DNA of 64,000 nt. Source: Pseudomonas fontis (GTDB lineage: Bacteria > Pseudomonadota > Gammaproteobacteria > Pseudomonadales > Pseudomonadaceae). Every line of letters begins with the position of its first letter. The first letter of the stretch is position 1. The notes below the pieces were generated by a model. The model ran no database searches. It was not told the DNA's origin and saw nothing but the letters and a program-made list of their open reading frames with translations. The position numbers and the translations under genes were made by a program. This document shows, one piece after another, positions 62,496 through 64,000 of this stretch. The stretch is from positions 177,342 to 241,341 of the forward strand of contig NZ_JAMDGY010000011.1 of the NCBI RefSeq assembly GCF_028656955.1, given 5' to 3'.

Positions 62496-62852
62496 TTAAA
62501 TCACTGAAACTGGAGACATACCAAATTTTGTAGTCAGAACATAAGACTCTAAACCATTTAAGTCTGGAACAATCGCCAGGCCCCCTACACTCCCAAAATC
62601 AAGTGCTAATACTCCCCCTACTTCAAGGTAAGCGCTCTCAACTTTATGATTTAAAAAATAAAAAACCAGTAAGCCAGTAGCAGCTTCCTCACCGTGCCCC
62701 CATCGCTGACTGCCTTTACTATCGCACTTAAAAGGACACTGGATTAATACGGTCACTCCATTTCCGAAAATCAGAACCTGCGAACCTACACCAATAGTCA
62801 CACCGGTCAGCACTGCTGACCTCAATTCTTCCAACTCCGATTCATTAATCAT
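62496..62852 (-). CDS. Probable immunity protein
   Basis: The 118-residue protein (LRSAVLTGVTIGVGSQVLIFGNGVTVLIQCPFKCD, later GGVLALDFGSVGGLAIVPDLNG) looks like the small beta-rich immunity proteins of the DUF6188 type. It starts 9 bases after the toxin cassette at 62862 and is followed after one base by the next GAK junction. Confidence 0.65.
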   Translation of the reverse strand: MINESELEELRSAVLTGVTIGVGSQVLIFGNGVTVLIQCPFKCDSKGSQRWGHGEEAATGLLVFYFLNHKVESAYLEVGGVLALDFGSVGGLAIVPDLNGLESYVLTTKFGMSPVSVI

Positions 62853-62861
62853 ATTTTCCTC

Positions 62862-63209
62862 TTACCGCTTAGGCGGCACGGTATTGGGTGGCAGTGGTAC
62901 ATGCGTGTATCCCCTTGTACCAGTTCCACCCGTGACCGGGTTTATAGGCTGTCCATTTTTCACGGATATCCAGTAACCATTCTCCAAACCGGGAACAGGC
63001 GTTGAGCCTGAAGGCATCAACCGAATATATGTGCTGCCTGGAGCACTTGGCTCGGAGCCAGGTGGATAATAGATCGTGCTACCTGGCGTTTTACCTGGGC
63101 GGTTCACCCAGTCCGATGGAATAACCGGACCTTGAGGAGGATTCGACAGAGGTTGCAATTTTGGAGGGACTTTGGACCCCGCACTGATGGAGCCTGCCTT
63201 TTTTGCACC
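62862..63209 (-). pseudogene. Orphan GAK-type toxin cassette
   Basis: From the junction at 63202-63209 the frame reads GAKKAGSISAGSKVPPKLQP, PSDWVNRPGKTPGSTIYYPPG, GSTYIRLMPSG, PVPGLENGYWISVKNGQPI, THVPLPP. The Pro/Gly-rich pattern recalls the C-terminal toxin domains annotated as polymorphic toxin type 17-like. An in-frame stop lies just upstream of the junction and only a TTG could start it (63158), so it is a displaced cassette with intact toxin sequence. Confidence 0.6.
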
Positions 63210-63228
63210 AACTCAATACCCGGCCTCT

Positions 63229-63465
63229 CTAAACTGGCCCCCAATATCCTTGAAAAGGAGCTTGAGGGGAAACCAATCTCCACGTTTCATTTGACACTAT
63301 GCACTTGAACCACTTTTCTTCAAATCCTGGCCCGGCATAGCTGTCCTGAACAGGAGTCTGCTCTGTTATCCCAGATTTAACCTGTTCGGTGATCCAGGCA
63401 GAAAACCGTTCATACTCCCTAGGAGATGAAAATCCCTCTACAACTTCCCAATTACACTCATTCAT
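63229..63465 (-). CDS. Immunity protein of the terminal CDI toxin
   Basis: From ATG 63465 the product has 78 residues (MNECNWEVVEGFSSPREYERF, ending LVSPQAPFQGYWGPV). The start codon overlaps by four bases (ATGA) the stop codon that the toxin frame would use after a one-base frame correction. That tight coupling identifies it as the cognate immunity gene. A longer frame from TTG 63477 is less likely. Confidence 0.7.
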   Translation of the reverse strand: MNECNWEVVEGFSSPREYERFSAWITEQVKSGITEQTPVQDSYAGPGFEEKWFKCIVSNETWRLVSPQAPFQGYWGPV

Positions 63466-64000
63466 TGCTTTATCCAAGAAGTGTCAATTTTGAAATCTTT
63501 CGGAAACAACACCTGATTCCCCCCCCAACTAGTCCACCTTGAGGAGCCGCGACGCCTTCAAAATACTTAGTTCCTATAGGAACTTCAATTTTGACCACCT
63601 TTGTAGCAGTATTCCCCCATTCGGGTTTCAAAGCGCTGTCAATAATCGACTGGACAGGGCCTGCTGGCTTTGTCGATGTCCAATAGCCACCTAGCTCCTG
63701 AGCAGTTCCACCATAAACACGATACAACGTGGTCGGTTGTTGAGTAACGACCTCTGAGTACGTACCGCTACGGAATGTGTCCGCGATTCCTTTCGGTAAC
63801 GGGCCCTGATTCATAGGCCCAAACTCGGTAATTACCTTAGTTGTTGCTTTTGGACCTTCCGCTGCCTTTCCTGTCCCCCTAGACGCACCCGCGGCAACCC
63901 CCGCAGCAGTGGCCGCAACACCATTCCAGAATCGCTGCGACTCGCCGTCTCGGATGATAGACAATTCTGACGAAAGGATAGCAATAGCCGCTGAGTTTGA
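63462..64000 (-). CDS. C-terminus of a CDI-type effector with ART-like toxin, frameshifted
   Basis: The frame is open to the right window edge, so the N-terminal secretion and adhesin part lies outside. Visible are the pre-toxin (SELSIIRDGESQRFWNG, GVAAGASRGTGKAAEG), the junction variant GPK (63849-63856), and a toxin with LYRVYGGTAQELGGYWTSTKP, a pattern like ADP-ribosyltransferase toxins (Arg, then S/T-S). At a C8 run (63519-63526) the frame breaks. As written it ends in the unrelated IRCCFRKIS tail near 63470. One additional G would give NQVLFPKDFKIDTSWIKQ and a stop at 63462, overlapping the immunity start. It is a real effector end that is frameshifted, phase-variable or mis-sequenced. 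Confidence 0.7.
63854..63978 (-). repeat. 125-bp exact repeat of pre-toxin segment, copy 2 (parental)
   Basis: This copy lies in the continuous frame of the effector gene and corresponds base for base to 60980-61104, with a spacing of 2874 bases. Upstream of it the parental gene continues (SNSAAIAI), whereas copy 1 is preceded by a truncated deaminase-like toxin. Confidence 0.9.

Noticed and set aside
1..64000. tRNA, rRNA or riboswitch genes
   Set aside because: I looked for tRNA-like ends near the integrase and for conserved riboswitch motifs and saw none that I could support.

Overview
The window looks like a chromosomal segment of a Pseudomonas-type gammaproteobacterium. I infer this from the GC-rich coding style, the Shine-Dalgarno pattern, and a combination of a MocR regulator, Paa-type oxygenase genes and CDI-type toxin cassettes; no rRNA or tRNA gene is present to confirm it.

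Region 1 (1-10.1 kb) is the integrase-proximal end of a genomic island. It holds a tyrosine integrase cut by the window edge, an AT-rich unknown gene, a YfjI/DUF3987 protein with an AlpA-type regulator, a perfect 21-bp inverted repeat, and an island-maintenance block (DUF932, YqaJ-type nuclease, a Gp3-like protein, two small split zinc-ribbon proteins, an XRE repressor).

Region 2 (10.1-41.1 kb) is a defence island in which almost every gene is on the minus strand. From right to left in transcription order it holds a Gabija-like pair (OLD nuclease plus UvrD-like helicase), a helicase relic on the plus strand, an inovirus Gp2-like gene, a type I restriction-modification operon (hsdM-hsdS-GIY-YIG-AlbA_2 ATPase-hsdR), a Druantia type III pair (DruH, DruE), and a two-gene unit encoding a 1678-residue NERD-kinase-kinase-helicase protein and an unrecognised 479-residue partner. 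The last unit is bracketed by a pair of 42/43-bp inverted repeats and is the most cassette-like defence candidate here.

Region 3 (41.6-55.9 kb) is a probable specialised-metabolite cluster of 13 tightly packed minus-strand genes, with a MocR-type regulator converging on its 3' end. It joins an anthranilate synthase (TrpE/TrpG type), two AMP-forming ligases, a complete PaaABCDE-like ring-epoxidase set, a haem-oxygenase-like diiron oxidase fused to a cupin, a hotdog thioesterase, a RidA-like protein and an MFS exporter. The set suggests that anthranilate is made, activated as a CoA thioester, attacked on the ring, remodelled, released and exported. The product is unknown to me. This is the leading candidate for an undescribed system.

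Region 4 (55.9-58.2 kb) holds ordinary genes: an NAD-dependent epimerase-like protein, an isocitrate lyase/PEP mutase family protein and a membrane protein.

Region 5 (58.3-64 kb) is the 3' end of a contact-dependent-inhibition-type toxin gene that enters from the right edge, followed by an array of displaced toxin C-termini and immunity genes. Seven junctions share the codons for Gly-Ala/Pro-Lys, several directly after the preceding immunity gene. Several toxins are frameshifted or truncated, and a 125-bp pre-toxin segment is exactly duplicated.
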